Shown one piece after another: positions 7,998 through 17,628 of a stretch of 64,000 nucleotides of DNA. Under the pieces are notes generated by a model. That model was not told the origin of the DNA, did not search any database, and saw only the letters and a list, made by a program, of their open reading frames with translations. This DNA comes from Bacteroidales bacterium. Its GTDB lineage: Bacteria > Bacteroidota > Bacteroidia > Bacteroidales > P3. The first letter of the stretch is position 1; each line of letters starts with the position of its first letter. Both the position numbers and the translations under genes were made by a program. The DNA lies in the NCBI GenBank assembly GCA_017451385.1, contig JAFSPS010000010.1, positions 1 to 64,000 of the forward strand, given 5' to 3'.

Positions 7998-9920
7998 ATG
8001 ACACTTAGTATCGTTATTGTCAACTACAATGTGAAGCACTATCTGCGGCAATGTCTTTTTTCGCTTTATGCGGCGGCAGAAGGGATAGACTGTGAGGTTT
8101 TTGTAGTAGATAACAACTCCAGCGACGGCTCGTTAGAGATGCTGCATGACGCTTTTCCGCAGGTAAAGGTCATAGCCAATAGCGATAACAAGGGTTTTGC
8201 CTATGCGAACAATCAGGCTCTACGTATTGCCACAGGAGATTATATCTTGTTGCTAAATCCCGACACTATCTTGCAGCAAGACACATTGAATACATGTATC
8301 AACTTCATCAGCAACACTCCTCGTTGTGGGGGCATCAGCGTGAAGATGATAAATGGTGATGGTGTCTATCTTAAAGAAAGTAAACGCGGCTTTCCGTCGC
8401 CACGCACTTCGTTCTATAAAATCAGTGGCCTTATAAACCTATTGCCTCACCACCCTAAGGTGGCGGCATATTATATGGGGCATCTTTCGGACAATGCAAC
8501 AAGCATCGTGGATGTTTTGCCCGGTGCATTCATTATGCTTCGACGCAATGTACTGGAGGAGGTAGGTCTGTTGGACGAGGAATATTTCATGTATGGTGAG
8601 GATATAGACTTCTCATGGCGCATACATTTGGCAGGCTACGACAATTATTACCTTCCAACGACTCGCATACTGCACTACAAAGGGGAGAGTACGCGCAAAG
8701 GCAGCATGAACTATGTATATACGTTCTATAATGCCATGTCAATCTTTGTGCAACGCTATTTCTCCGGGTCTGGCGCCAAAGCATACAATCTTCTAATGCA
8801 GATAGCCATCTGGCTTCGTGCTGTTATGGCCATGTGTAAGCGCTTTGCTCTACGCGTGGCTATGCCGCTTTTTGACTTCCTTAGCTTCTCGCTGATATTC
8901 TGGCTGACCAAAGAGGTGTGGTCCACCTATTGGGCTGCAAATGTCAATTACTATCCAGATATATATACTTACATCCTGCTTCCGCTATATGCCTTGCTGC
9001 TTGTTTTCGCCACATGGATAAATGGAGGATATGATAAACCATTGAAAATAAAGCGTATCATTGGTGGCATCGTCATTGGCGGCATCGCTTTGCTGGTATT
9101 CTACTCCTTGCTTGACGAGTCTATGCGCTATTCTCGCGCAATACTCCTTTTTGGAACAATTCTTTCGGTGTCTGTCGCTTTGTTGTCTCGTTTTGTGCTT
9201 GGATTGCTTGGTGTAGAAGGCTACCAGATGTGGGACAAACGTCAACGTGATTACTTGATTATAGGAGATAAAGAGAGCAGGCAGCAATTAAAGACTACTT
9301 TCGACCGGATTGGTATCAGGCCACACACACTGCAAGAAATATCCCCGAAAGAATTAAGTGAGATGCTTGCCCATTCTATAACTCCCAACCATGTCGAAGA
9401 AATAGTTTTTTGCACACCATCTGTAACGTACAAATTATTCCTTGACGCCATTGAGTTATGGAAGACACACCATTTTGATTTCCGAACTGCACCATCTTAC
9501 GACGATGTACTCATTGGTGGCAACTATGTACACAGCATTGAAAATGTCTATTCTGACAATACCTTTACAATCGCCGAGACGCATAACCAACGCAATAAGC
9601 GTCTATTTGATTTCCTTACATCCTTCTCTTTATTGCTCCTGTCTCCGCTGTTTTTCTTTTTTCAACGCTATAAACAGCGCTATTTCACCGACTGCTGGCA
9701 TGTCATGATAGGAAGAAAAAGCTGGGTCGGATATAGTCTCGACTACAGCCATTTGTCAGAGCATCCTCTACCACATATCAAGCAATCGATATTTAAGACA
9801 TCAGATATAATGCCACATGTCAAGACTCCTGATTTGAAACGCCTTGACATAGAGTATGCTCGCCAATATGGCTTGACCACGGATTTAGCCATATTGGTTA
9901 AGAATATAATGAGAATTTAG
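7998..9920 (+). CDS. GT2 glycosyltransferase fused to degenerate WcaJ-like sugar-phosphate transferase domain
   Basis: Residues 1 to about 290 are a GT2 (rhamnosyltransferase-like) domain with VVDNNSSDGS (37-45), the NPDT metal site (87-90) and GEDIDFSWR near 200. Residues of about 295-400 hold four to five transmembrane helices. Residues of about 415-520 look like a Rossmann-type CoA_binding_3 domain (DYLIIGD). Residues 530-640 resemble the start (KRLFDF) and end (GRKSWVGY 572-579; DIEYA...DLAIL) of polyprenyl-phosphate sugar-1-phosphate transferases. The catalytic stretch between them (K-FRSM, D-E) is missing. A membrane-bound glycosyltransferase of surface polysaccharide synthesis is inferred; the WcaJ-like half is probably not catalytic. 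Confidence 0.8.
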   Translation: MTLSIVIVNYNVKHYLRQCLFSLYAAAEGIDCEVFVVDNNSSDGSLEMLHDAFPQVKVIANSDNKGFAYANNQALRIATGDYILLLNPDTILQQDTLNTCINFISNTPRCGGISVKMINGDGVYLKESKRGFPSPRTSFYKISGLINLLPHHPKVAAYYMGHLSDNATSIVDVLPGAFIMLRRNVLEEVGLLDEEYFMYGEDIDFSWRIHLAGYDNYYLPTTRILHYKGESTRKGSMNYVYTFYNAMSIFVQRYFSGSGAKAYNLLMQIAIWLRAVMAMCKRFALRVAMPLFDFLSFSLIFWLTKEVWSTYWAANVNYYPDIYTYILLPLYALLLVFATWINGGYDKPLKIKRIIGGIVIGGIALLVFYSLLDESMRYSRAILLFGTILSVSVALLSRFVLGLLGVEGYQMWDKRQRDYLIIGDKESRQQLKTTFDRIGIRPHTLQEISPKELSEMLAHSITPNHVEEIVFCTPSVTYKLFLDAIELWKTHHFDFRTAPSYDDVLIGGNYVHSIENVYSDNTFTIAETHNQRNKRLFDFLTSFSLLLLSPLFFFFQRYKQRYFTDCWHVMIGRKSWVGYSLDYSHLSEHPLPHIKQSIFKTSDIMPHVKTPDLKRLDIEYARQYGLTTDLAILVKNIMRI

Positions 9921-11782
9921 AAATACACAGGTGCATTAACGAATTTCTTAAAAATGGACTTTATCTGTTCTGTGTTATGAATGCCATACATCCTCTGGTT
10001 AATGCTTGAGGCCTGCTCGGAGTAAAGGAAATTTAGAAAATTTACTTGAAGGTTTATTTGGTCTAATAGAGATATCTTATAGTCCCTCATATCTTTTGAA
10101 TTATTGATGGACTGCCCATATATCGTTTCTTTTTTTAGCAGTCGATAGGCCTTTACAATATTTGGCATTGTTTTGCTATATTGGTCTATTGTCTGCTCGT
10201 TGAGGGCTATTTTTTTGCCTAAATTCATGGCATAGATACAGCTATCTTGAAAAAGGGTAATCTGTTGCAACTCGATGATGCAGTGGTTCGTTAGGCTAAT
10301 ATCCTCCAGTTTGGAAGACGGCATCGCATTCCGCATTGTGCGATATCCTTTCAGAAAGTTTCTTTCGATATATGGCGAAGTATATATGGCATTGTCATAC
10401 TTTTTCACGCTGTCACGCAGATTAATTATTGTCTGAAAATCCTCTAATAATATTTCCCGTTGTTTGATGGCGGCCTCAAAATTATCATATTCATCCATGT
10501 CGGTAAACGTAGTGGAAATATTATCTATTGATGACAGTTTGTTATAAACTGACTGTATATCGCTTGATTGTCGAATGTCCTCACTCATCAGTTTGTTGCC
10601 GCGTTCTCTGAGATTTTCGATACGACGTATCAGCTCAATATATTTCTTCTGCCATTCGATAAAACCGCGTTCAGTATTCTTAAACTCACTACTTTCCCTA
10701 ATATTTTTAAAAGAAGGCGTTGTGTTTATATTTGAGAGTTTTGACCTATAGGCTGTTGCAAGGTTTGGATAGCGTATATGAGTAAGATGCAGTATGGTAT
10801 CTGTATTGCGGTTTATGCTGTCACGCAGGCTGATAGACTCAATATAGTCCTCTTGGACATTTATTATTTCTTTCATGCGCTGAGTATAGCGACGATAGCC
10901 GTCAATGTTTCTGAAGTTCATCGGAAGTGAAACCTTTCTGAAGTTTCTCATATACGAACGATATATGTCATTGTCGCTTGTATTGGCTTCGGTGCGTGCT
11001 TTAAGGACTCGTTGAAATTCTGCTATGCGTTTGCTGTACGAGCTGTCGCTGATGACGTATTCTATCATGTCATTCTGCATCCAGATCAAGTCCTCAAAGT
11101 CATTTAGCGTGGCGTCATCGCTATTCTTAGGCAGTGTAGTTATCTTATTGTAGATTGGCAAATAAACATAATAGATGTTGCGCTTCTCTTTTCTTACCGA
11201 TTTATCAGTTATTGCGCTGTCAAAACAAATTTGTTGTATGATTTCATGCAAGTGCATGGCACTGTCAAGCATCGCATTAGCCTCAGCATTTGTCATCTGC
11301 TGCTCAATGAAGATGTCATCGTCCGAAATTGCCAAGGCATTGTTTTTTTGTATTATACTGTATTCATGTTCAAATTTACTATAATATGTAATTTGATCTG
11401 AAACGGCCTGTAAAAGTTGTTGCATTTTTTGTCCGTAAATGTGAAAGTCATTTACAGCACGGTTTTGTCCAAGAAGTATCAACGTATCGTAGTGGTTATA
11501 GTCGTTGCTCAACGAGATGTACATGGTCTGTAGGCGAGTTCTTATGTTTGAGCAATAGGCAATCTTATCAGAATAGCTACCCTTCATATTCGACACAATA
11601 GATACAAAGGTGTTTGTATCAGATATATAGGCCGAACGAACTCCATAATCAGATGAGATATCAAGCACTGAAACAAAGCGAAGGCTATCCATATCCTCTA
11701 CAATATTTTGTGCCTGCAACAAATGACAATTAGCAAAAAGAATCAATGTAATAAGCTGTATAACAATAAATATATGCCTCAT
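9917..11782 (-). CDS. Unknown secreted helical protein
   Basis: The 621-aa product has a signal peptide (hydrophobic about 4-20, ending LLQAQ) and otherwise a long, charged, probably all-helical sequence. It contains recurrent patterns such as SLRDSINR, IQREILLEDF, LRDSVKKYDN and Y..M..., suggesting internally repeated helical units of about 120-150 residues. No cysteines or catalytic motif recur, and no family was recognised. It converges with the glycosyltransferase gene (overlap of 4 bases at the stops) and lies 28 bp downstream of mtaB, so it may be co-transcribed with mtaB. Periplasmic location is inferred from the signal peptide only. Confidence 0.75.
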   Translation of the reverse strand: MRHIFIVIQLITLILFANCHLLQAQNIVEDMDSLRFVSVLDISSDYGVRSAYISDTNTFVSIVSNMKGSYSDKIAYCSNIRTRLQTMYISLSNDYNHYDTLILLGQNRAVNDFHIYGQKMQQLLQAVSDQITYYSKFEHEYSIIQKNNALAISDDDIFIEQQMTNAEANAMLDSAMHLHEIIQQICFDSAITDKSVRKEKRNIYYVYLPIYNKITTLPKNSDDATLNDFEDLIWMQNDMIEYVISDSSYSKRIAEFQRVLKARTEANTSDNDIYRSYMRNFRKVSLPMNFRNIDGYRRYTQRMKEIINVQEDYIESISLRDSINRNTDTILHLTHIRYPNLATAYRSKLSNINTTPSFKNIRESSEFKNTERGFIEWQKKYIELIRRIENLRERGNKLMSEDIRQSSDIQSVYNKLSSIDNISTTFTDMDEYDNFEAAIKQREILLEDFQTIINLRDSVKKYDNAIYTSPYIERNFLKGYRTMRNAMPSSKLEDISLTNHCIIELQQITLFQDSCIYAMNLGKKIALNEQTIDQYSKTMPNIVKAYRLLKKETIYGQSINNSKDMRDYKISLLDQINLQVNFLNFLYSEQASSINQRMYGIHNTEQIKSIFKKFVNAPVYF

Positions 11783-11810
11783 GATTCATCTATTGCTTTT
11801 ATTCAATAGT

Positions 11811-13091
11811 TTATTCTTCAAAAGAACAAACTATTGACTCATTATTTAATAGTACATCAGTAATCTGATTGATGGCTTTTTCATTATATGGTTGTCGCAC
11901 CCTGATATAGTTGTCCGTAAATCCCATCATGTAGCCATCGTGGTGATTGCTTTCCCATAATACAGGACGAGAGGTACCCTCATGTTCTGCATAAAATTTC
12001 ATCTTCTTTTTTTCTGAAATAGTGTGCAGTATGCGACTACGTTCTCGTCGAATATTCATTGGCACTTTTTCGTCCATACGTAGTGCAGCTGTGTTAGGGC
12101 GCTCAGAATAGGTGAATACATGGAGATAGGAAATAGGAATATCCTCTACGAAACGACAAGCCTCGTCAAATTCACGTTCTCCTTCACCATTGAATCCAGC
12201 TATAATGTCAGCGGCGATACATGCGTCGGGCATTATGCTCTTTATCCGGTGCAACTTCTCGGCATAGAGCGACGTGTCGTAGCGTCGGTGCATGAGGCGT
12301 AGCACTTTGTCGCTACCGGACTGTAAGGGAATATGAAAATGGGGAAGGAAAGAGCGTGACTGTGAAACGAAATCAATTATGTCATCGGTAATCAGATTCG
12401 GTTCGATACTCGAAATACGATAGCGCAAGATGCCTTCGATTTTGTCTAACTCTTTAACAAGGTCAAAAAAGGTTTCACCGTGATTTTTCCCAAAGGTGCC
12501 AGTATTAATGCCCGTCAGAACGACTTCGCGCGCTCCGGTTGCTGCAATTTGACGCGCCATCTTAATCGTTTCGGCTATTGTGGCGCTGCGGCTACGCCCC
12601 CTGGCAAAAGGAATTGCACAATAAGTGCAAAAATAGTCGCAACCATCTTGTATTTTGAAGAAAGTACGTGTACGGTCGCCAGCAGAGTAAGAAAGGTCAA
12701 AACTGGTGGGGTCAAAGCCGCTACTCACATAACACCGGTTTTCATTTCTCTCCCATATTCGACTATCATAAATGTCTTTTATTCGTTGTTTGTCGTGATT
12801 GCCAAGAACGATGTTCACCCCCTCAATCTGAGAAATTTTCTGTGCCTCGTTTTGTGCAAAACAACCAACAACAGCGATGACGGCACTGCCGTTCTGCCTA
12901 TGCGCCTGACGTATAAAATTCCGGCATTTCTTTTCAGCCACAGCAGTCACAGTACATGTGTTTATTAAGTACAGGTCTGCCGTTTGATGAAAATCGACAA
13001 TCTCTGCTCCATCATCAGTAAAACGACGCAAGAGATTTGACGTCTCGGCAAAATTCAGCTTGCAGCCGAGTGTATGTGTGGCTACCTTCAT
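11811..13091 (-). CDS. mtaB: tRNA t6A37 methylthiotransferase MtaB
   Basis: A radical-SAM methylthiotransferase that converts t6A37 to ms2t6A37 in tRNAs reading ANN codons. The N-terminal MTTase domain begins VATHTLGCKLNFAE, with cysteines for the second cluster (Cys10, and those in NTCTVT and VVGCF). The radical-SAM motif C151-x3-C155-x2-C158 lies in DYFCTYCAIPFARG. A C-terminal TRAM-like region ends the 426-aa protein. KLNFAE and the overall pattern favour MtaB over MiaB or RimO. The ATG overlaps the stop of the YwqK-like gene as ATGA, so translation is likely coupled. Confidence 0.93.
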   Translation of the reverse strand: MKVATHTLGCKLNFAETSNLLRRFTDDGAEIVDFHQTADLYLINTCTVTAVAEKKCRNFIRQAHRQNGSAVIAVVGCFAQNEAQKISQIEGVNIVLGNHDKQRIKDIYDSRIWERNENRCYVSSGFDPTSFDLSYSAGDRTRTFFKIQDGCDYFCTYCAIPFARGRSRSATIAETIKMARQIAATGAREVVLTGINTGTFGKNHGETFFDLVKELDKIEGILRYRISSIEPNLITDDIIDFVSQSRSFLPHFHIPLQSGSDKVLRLMHRRYDTSLYAEKLHRIKSIMPDACIAADIIAGFNGEGEREFDEACRFVEDIPISYLHVFTYSERPNTAALRMDEKVPMNIRRERSRILHTISEKKKMKFYAEHEGTSRPVLWESNHHDGYMMGFTDNYIRVRQPYNEKAINQITDVLLNNESIVCSFEE

Positions 13092-14110
13092 TTCTCTAAT
13101 TCATCAAGGCCTTCGCGCATGATAGATTCTACGGCTTTCACACAGTCCTCATCAGGATATATAGTGAATGATGGGGTAGGGGTTATTTTTAGCATTTTAA
13201 CGCCTTTGCCGTTTTCTTCGATTCCTTCAACGCAATTGTTATTCACCATCACACGCTGTTTTTTGTTAGCCACAAAGAAATGTTCATTTCCAAGACGGTA
13301 ATATAAATTGTCTGCAGGTTCAAAAGTGTCTATATTTTTGCCGTCGGTGGTAAAGAGAAGTACTTTCTTATTGCCTTTTGGCATCAGGCAGGCTATTGAG
13401 GTGATGTCTATCATTTGTTCTTGCGGTGTCATTATACGCACTTTACGAGATATTAGGTTGTCGTTCTGCCATATCTCGTCAACACTCAAGACACCGTCCT
13501 CGTAATATCTGTAAAACCCATTACGCAATCCCTTTGAATACTGTCCATGTCTGACAAGCACAGCGTTATCGTCATATTCTTTAACATCACCTTCAAGGCC
13601 ACCATGAACATACGTCCCAGTAATATAACCTTGCTTGCCTATGCGTCGCCACCAGCGTCCATGACGATGATTGTCGTACCAGTTGCTCACTTCAGCGGTG
13701 TCGCCATCCTTGTTGAAGATGACCTGCTCGCCTTCGCGCACACCCATTTTGTAGTGTGCTTTCTTTATCAATTTACCATCTTCGGTATAAAACAGCCACT
13801 CACCATCGCGATTTTTCTTATTGTAGAATCCAGAAGCGATAAGGTGGCCATTTTCGTCGTATGCCTTATGACTGCAACGCATCGTTGTGCCCTCAAATTC
13901 GTTGACGATACGAACTGTACCGTCGTGATAGAAGTAGCGGAAAGTCCCCGTCTCATTGCCATCGATGAAGTCTCCTTCATATATTTTCGTTCCGTCTTTG
14001 TCCGTCTTTACCCAATGACCTTGCTTTCTTCCTTCTTTGTCAACGACATTTTGACAAACGGCACACCAAACCGTGCATAACAATGCGATTGCAAACAGCG
14101 TTTTTTTCAT
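13088..14110 (-). CDS. YwqK/MORN-repeat-like secreted protein
   Basis: 340 aa with a signal peptide (MKK...; cut near CAVCQ) followed by about eight repeats of the YwqK/MORN-like type (G.W..Y...G....EG.Y..G...G.W..Y) up to residue 230. A C-terminal region without recognised repeats follows. These proteins are often labelled 'toxin-antitoxin YwqK family antitoxin', but no toxin gene lies beside this one, so that label should not be read as function. It begins a leftward transcript with mtaB. A second YwqK-like protein is at 32972-33670. Confidence 0.8.
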   Translation of the reverse strand: MKKTLFAIALLCTVWCAVCQNVVDKEGRKQGHWVKTDKDGTKIYEGDFIDGNETGTFRYFYHDGTVRIVNEFEGTTMRCSHKAYDENGHLIASGFYNKKNRDGEWLFYTEDGKLIKKAHYKMGVREGEQVIFNKDGDTAEVSNWYDNHRHGRWWRRIGKQGYITGTYVHGGLEGDVKEYDDNAVLVRHGQYSKGLRNGFYRYYEDGVLSVDEIWQNDNLISRKVRIMTPQEQMIDITSIACLMPKGNKKVLLFTTDGKNIDTFEPADNLYYRLGNEHFFVANKKQRVMVNNNCVEGIEENGKGVKMLKITPTPSFTIYPDEDCVKAVESIMREGLDELEK

Positions 14111-14277
14111 TTTTATTATTTTTATTGCTATAATTGCTATTGTTTTACATAGAGAAACATCTTGTCAGTCATAATGTGATTTGTTTGTTTTTTGATTATC
14201 TACAAATTGTCACAATTCGCTGACACTATATACTTTTTTTTATAAAACGCCGTTTATTCAACATTATTGCACTGATA
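14111..14277. other. Divergent intergenic region
   Basis: AT-rich space between the leftward YwqK gene and the rightward TonB receptor gene. It must hold both promoters, but no good TAnnTTTG box was identified, and no hairpin stands out. Confidence 0.4.
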
Positions 14278-16743
14278 ATGCTCATTCGAACACGTTTTTA
14301 TATACTGTTGCTACTACTTTTCCCCGTGTCGCTTCTGGCGCAAGGTGTAGTTTATGGAGTTGTCACATCCCCCAATGGTTCTCCAATAGAGTATGTAACT
14401 GTCGGACTGCTCAATAGTACTAAAGCAATCGGCACATCAACTGACGAGCAAGGCCGCTACAGTCTTCGACTTCATCAAAAAGACTCTGTCACAATCCGTT
14501 TCTCGGCCACAGGTTATGAGGCGCAGGAACGCAAAATAGTGGTAGTCTCTGGTATTAACACAGAGTTGAATGTTGTGCTTCGTCCCCACGCCACGCAGCT
14601 ACAAGAGGTAACGATAAGTGAGGATGCGAGTCGTTCAACGGCATATACAAATATTGATGTGAGAAAGCTTGACGATGCAGTGGGTCCGCAGGGAGGGGTA
14701 GAGTCGCTTTTGAAGACGCTGCCAGATGTGAGCTCTAACAACGAATTGTCATCACAGTATTCGGTGAGAGGAGGGTCGTTTGATGAAAACCTTGTATATA
14801 TCAATGGAATAGAAGTATATCGCCCGATGCTTGTGCGTAGTGGGCAACAGGAGGGTATGAGCATAATCAATCCAGACCTCGTTGACCATATATTGTTTTC
14901 GCCGGGAGGGTTTGACGCTACGGCAGGAGACAAAATGGCGTCGGTCCTTGACATAACCTATGCTCGTCCAACAAGTTTTGCCGCCACTGTTTCTGCCTCG
15001 CTGCTTGGCGCTTCAGCTTCTGTGAAGGGAACGTTGTTTGACAGGTTCAACTATAGCATTGGTTTTCGCCAACACAATAATCGATATATTTTTTCAACGT
15101 TAGACACCAAGGGCTCCTACAATACGTCATATACTGATTTGCAAGCCGTGGTAAACTATAAGTTATCCGATAAATTTGATTTATCTTTTCTCGTATTATG
15201 GTCAAGAAACAGATATGGACTTATTCCTGAAAGTCAGACGACAACCTTTGGCAGTTTTATGGAGTCTCTTGAGCTCGACGTGTATTTTGATGGGGAAGAG
15301 TCTGACGGGTACAATACGGCCATTGGAGCGCTTACGCTCTCATGGCGCCCCAATGACCACACACAAATACAGTGGATAAACTCGCTTCAATCGAGCAATG
15401 AAGAAGAGAATTATGACATCCAGAGCCAGTACTGGCTATACGAACTTGGAATGACGGCAGATGCAGAAGTGGAGAAGTTTGACCGTGGTGTTGGCACATT
15501 CCTCGAACATGCGCGAAACAGTCTTCGCACATTACTTCCTTCGTCGGAGCTGCGTGGCGTACACCATATTCATCTTGGCTCATGGCAATGGGGGGTGAAA
15601 TTTCAGATGGACAAAATAAAAGACCGACTACGTGAATGGAAATGGGTTGACAGTGCCGGATATGCCATGCCAGCCATGCATCCTGCATGGGGAACGATTA
15701 CGGATATGCCCGCGGCTCCTGTCTTGCAACAATTTGCAAAAGCACATAACGAAGTAACAACATTACATTTGCCATCATTTATTCAGCGAAACATAAGTTG
15801 GGAGACTAATTCACAGACTGAGATAGACATTGCTGCTGGTGTTAGGGCACACTACTACTCCATGTCGTTAAATAATATAGAGAACAATATTCAGGAGGAA
15901 AAGCAACATTTTTTTATCAGTCCCAGAGTAAGTCTCTCCATCAAGCCACACTGGAAACAAGATATGCTGTTTAGGACTGCCGTTGGCGTATATCAACAAC
16001 CACCATTTTATCGCGAGATGCGATTGTTTGATGGCAGTCTCAATCCCAACCTTAAAGTCCAGACATCATATCAAGCCATGCAGTCGTTTGACTGGAAAAT
16101 GCGCTTGTTCAACAAACCGTTCCAGCTTACGGCAGATTTGTTCTATAAATATTTGACAAACCTGATTCCATACACAATAGACAACCTTAGACTAAGATAT
16201 GATGCATCTCAGACCGCTGTAGGTTATGCGACAGGTGTGAGTTTGCGTTTATATGGCGAGTTTGTTGATGGGCTCGAGTCGTGGGCATCTATATCATATA
16301 TGCACACACAGGAAGATATAGAAGGTGATAATCTTAGCTGGATTGCACGTCCAACAGACCAACGCTTCTCCTTTAAAGTTTTTTTCCAAGACTATGTGCC
16401 GACCTTCCCGTGGTGGCGAATGAGTATCAATTTCATATATGGCACAGGAACTCCTGTCACATTCCCTTCACAGAAAGACCGGTCAGTAGAGCGTCGTTTG
16501 CCGTCGTATTTTCGCGTTGACTGGGGCAACACGGTACAGCTTTCTCGTATTGAAGGAGCGAAAAGTTGGAAAATATTTCATTATATAGATGATATTTTAA
16601 TTGGTCTTGAGGTATTTAACCTATTTAATTACCGCAACGTTGTATCATATATTTGGATTTCGGACTATACAAACGTTTACTATCCAGTGCCAAATTATCT
16701 TACAGCGCGTCAGATAAACCTTAAAGCTACAATATCTTTTTGA
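14278..16743 (+). CDS. TonB-dependent outer-membrane receptor
   Basis: 821 aa with a signal peptide (about 1-21, LLAQG). A carboxypeptidase-regulatory-like beta-sandwich follows (about 22-105; GVVTSPNGSPIEYVTV, with RLHQKDSVTIRFSATGY), then the plug domain (about 115-230; SVRGGSFDENLVYINGIEVY) and a beta barrel ending in an aromatic residue (ATISF). It should import a substrate across the outer membrane using TonB energy. It has no SusD partner next to it, and the ligand is unknown. It stands alone on its strand with a promoterless-looking AT-rich leader. Confidence 0.93.
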   Translation: MLIRTRFYILLLLLFPVSLLAQGVVYGVVTSPNGSPIEYVTVGLLNSTKAIGTSTDEQGRYSLRLHQKDSVTIRFSATGYEAQERKIVVVSGINTELNVVLRPHATQLQEVTISEDASRSTAYTNIDVRKLDDAVGPQGGVESLLKTLPDVSSNNELSSQYSVRGGSFDENLVYINGIEVYRPMLVRSGQQEGMSIINPDLVDHILFSPGGFDATAGDKMASVLDITYARPTSFAATVSASLLGASASVKGTLFDRFNYSIGFRQHNNRYIFSTLDTKGSYNTSYTDLQAVVNYKLSDKFDLSFLVLWSRNRYGLIPESQTTTFGSFMESLELDVYFDGEESDGYNTAIGALTLSWRPNDHTQIQWINSLQSSNEEENYDIQSQYWLYELGMTADAEVEKFDRGVGTFLEHARNSLRTLLPSSELRGVHHIHLGSWQWGVKFQMDKIKDRLREWKWVDSAGYAMPAMHPAWGTITDMPAAPVLQQFAKAHNEVTTLHLPSFIQRNISWETNSQTEIDIAAGVRAHYYSMSLNNIENNIQEEKQHFFISPRVSLSIKPHWKQDMLFRTAVGVYQQPPFYREMRLFDGSLNPNLKVQTSYQAMQSFDWKMRLFNKPFQLTADLFYKYLTNLIPYTIDNLRLRYDASQTAVGYATGVSLRLYGEFVDGLESWASISYMHTQEDIEGDNLSWIARPTDQRFSFKVFFQDYVPTFPWWRMSINFIYGTGTPVTFPSQKDRSVERRLPSYFRVDWGNTVQLSRIEGAKSWKIFHYIDDILIGLEVFNLFNYRNVVSYIWISDYTNVYYPVPNYLTARQINLKATISF

Positions 16744-16968
16744 TTGAGTAAAGGTACTTTAGCTATTTTTTTTGTGTCGAATTATCTCCTACGCCACTTC
16801 GATGTTGTGTCATATTGGCATGCAACAATGCGTCATTGATGTCAAAATGGCATATATGGCGATTTTGGCTGTGGAATTGTTCTATAATGAGATGTCGGCG
16901 GTTGAGAAGCCGAAGATAAAAAAGAAAAAAAATAATAACATAACAATTAAAAATAGGAGATTAAAAAA
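16744..16968 (+). promoter_or_regulatory. Leader region of hsp20 with TGGC repeats
   Basis: The 225-bp gap before hsp20 contains repeated TGGC words (TTGGCATGC, ATGGCATAT, ATGGCGATT, TTGGCTGTG). A GG-N10-GT arrangement at 16867-16880 resembles a weak sigma-54 -24/-12 site (GC would be ideal). No TAnnTTTG box is seen. A good AGGAG ribosome-binding site sits a few bases upstream of the ATG (TAGGAGATTAA). The sigma-54 reading is tentative. Confidence 0.25.
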
Positions 16969-17415
16969 ATGTTAGCAACAAGAAACAACAACTGGATGCC
17001 TGCTCTATTCAACGAATTCCTTAACTGGGACAATTGGAGCAACAATCTTTCAGAAGGTACGCACGCTATGCCTAAAATGAATGTCAGCGAAAGCGACAAG
17101 GATTACAAGGTGGAGATGTGTGTCCCCGGATTGAAGAAAGAAGACCTAAACATCAGCATTGATGCCAACAACAACCTCGTTATTGAGATGGTGAAGAACA
17201 CCGAATCCTCCAACGAGGAAGCCAACAAAGAGACGCGCAAGTACCTGCGTCGCGAATTTAGCACGATGCAGTTCAAACAGATGTTTTCGCTGCCGGAAAA
17301 CATAAAAAAAGAGCAAATCTCGGCAAAGGTAGAACATGGTATTCTGACCATCGACCTGCCTAAAATTACGGAAGAAGAGAAAAAAGCTCTTGCCCAGACA
17401 ATAGAGATTAAGTAA
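16969..17415 (+). CDS. Small heat-shock protein Hsp20
   Basis: A 148-aa alpha-crystallin-domain chaperone that holds unfolding proteins in oligomers without ATP. A variable N-terminus (WMPALFNEFLNWDNW) precedes the alpha-crystallin domain (about 35-140) with DYKVEMCVPGLKKEDLNI and the conserved A-x-x-x-x-G-I/V-L motif AKVEHGILTIDLPK. The usual C-terminal I-x-I anchor is weak (TIEIK). Length and features are standard. The gene is monocistronic, with a strong AGGAG site before the ATG and a terminator directly after. Confidence 0.95.
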   Translation: MLATRNNNWMPALFNEFLNWDNWSNNLSEGTHAMPKMNVSESDKDYKVEMCVPGLKKEDLNISIDANNNLVIEMVKNTESSNEEANKETRKYLRREFSTMQFKQMFSLPENIKKEQISAKVEHGILTIDLPKITEEEKKALAQTIEIK

Positions 17416-17441
17416 GTTCTCACATCTTCCAATTTTCTAAG

Positions 17442-17475
17442 AAGGCGGACACTCACAAAAGTGTCTGCCTTTTTT
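17442..17475 (+). terminator. Terminator after hsp20
   Basis: AAGGCGGACACT (17442-17453), six-base loop, AGTGTCTGCCTT (17460-17471), then T6. One G-U pair; otherwise a complete stem. Confidence 0.88.
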
Positions 17476-17582
17476 GTTTAACAATAATTTGTATTTTGCT
17501 TTATTTCAAACATATTTCCATATCGTATAAAATCACAAATAATCTCGTTATTACTGTTTTTTGTAATATGGAAAATATTTTC

Positions 17583-17590
17583 TAAATTTG
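17583..17590 (+). promoter_or_regulatory. Promoter -7 element of pfp
   Basis: TAAATTTG matches TAnnTTTG and is followed by GCATTTT; the ATG of the phosphofructokinase gene is 39 bp downstream. Confidence 0.65.
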
Positions 17591-17628
17591 CATTTTCTAT
17601 TTACGCACAATAACATACATAAAACATT

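Noticed and set aside
13088-14110. Calling the YwqK-type protein an antitoxin
   Set aside because: No toxin gene is adjacent and the protein is secreted, unlike a cytoplasmic antitoxin.
16772-16975. Rightward frame of 67 codons before hsp20
   Set aside because: Ends in a Lys/Asn run overlapping the hsp20 ribosome-binding site and start; better explained as leader DNA.
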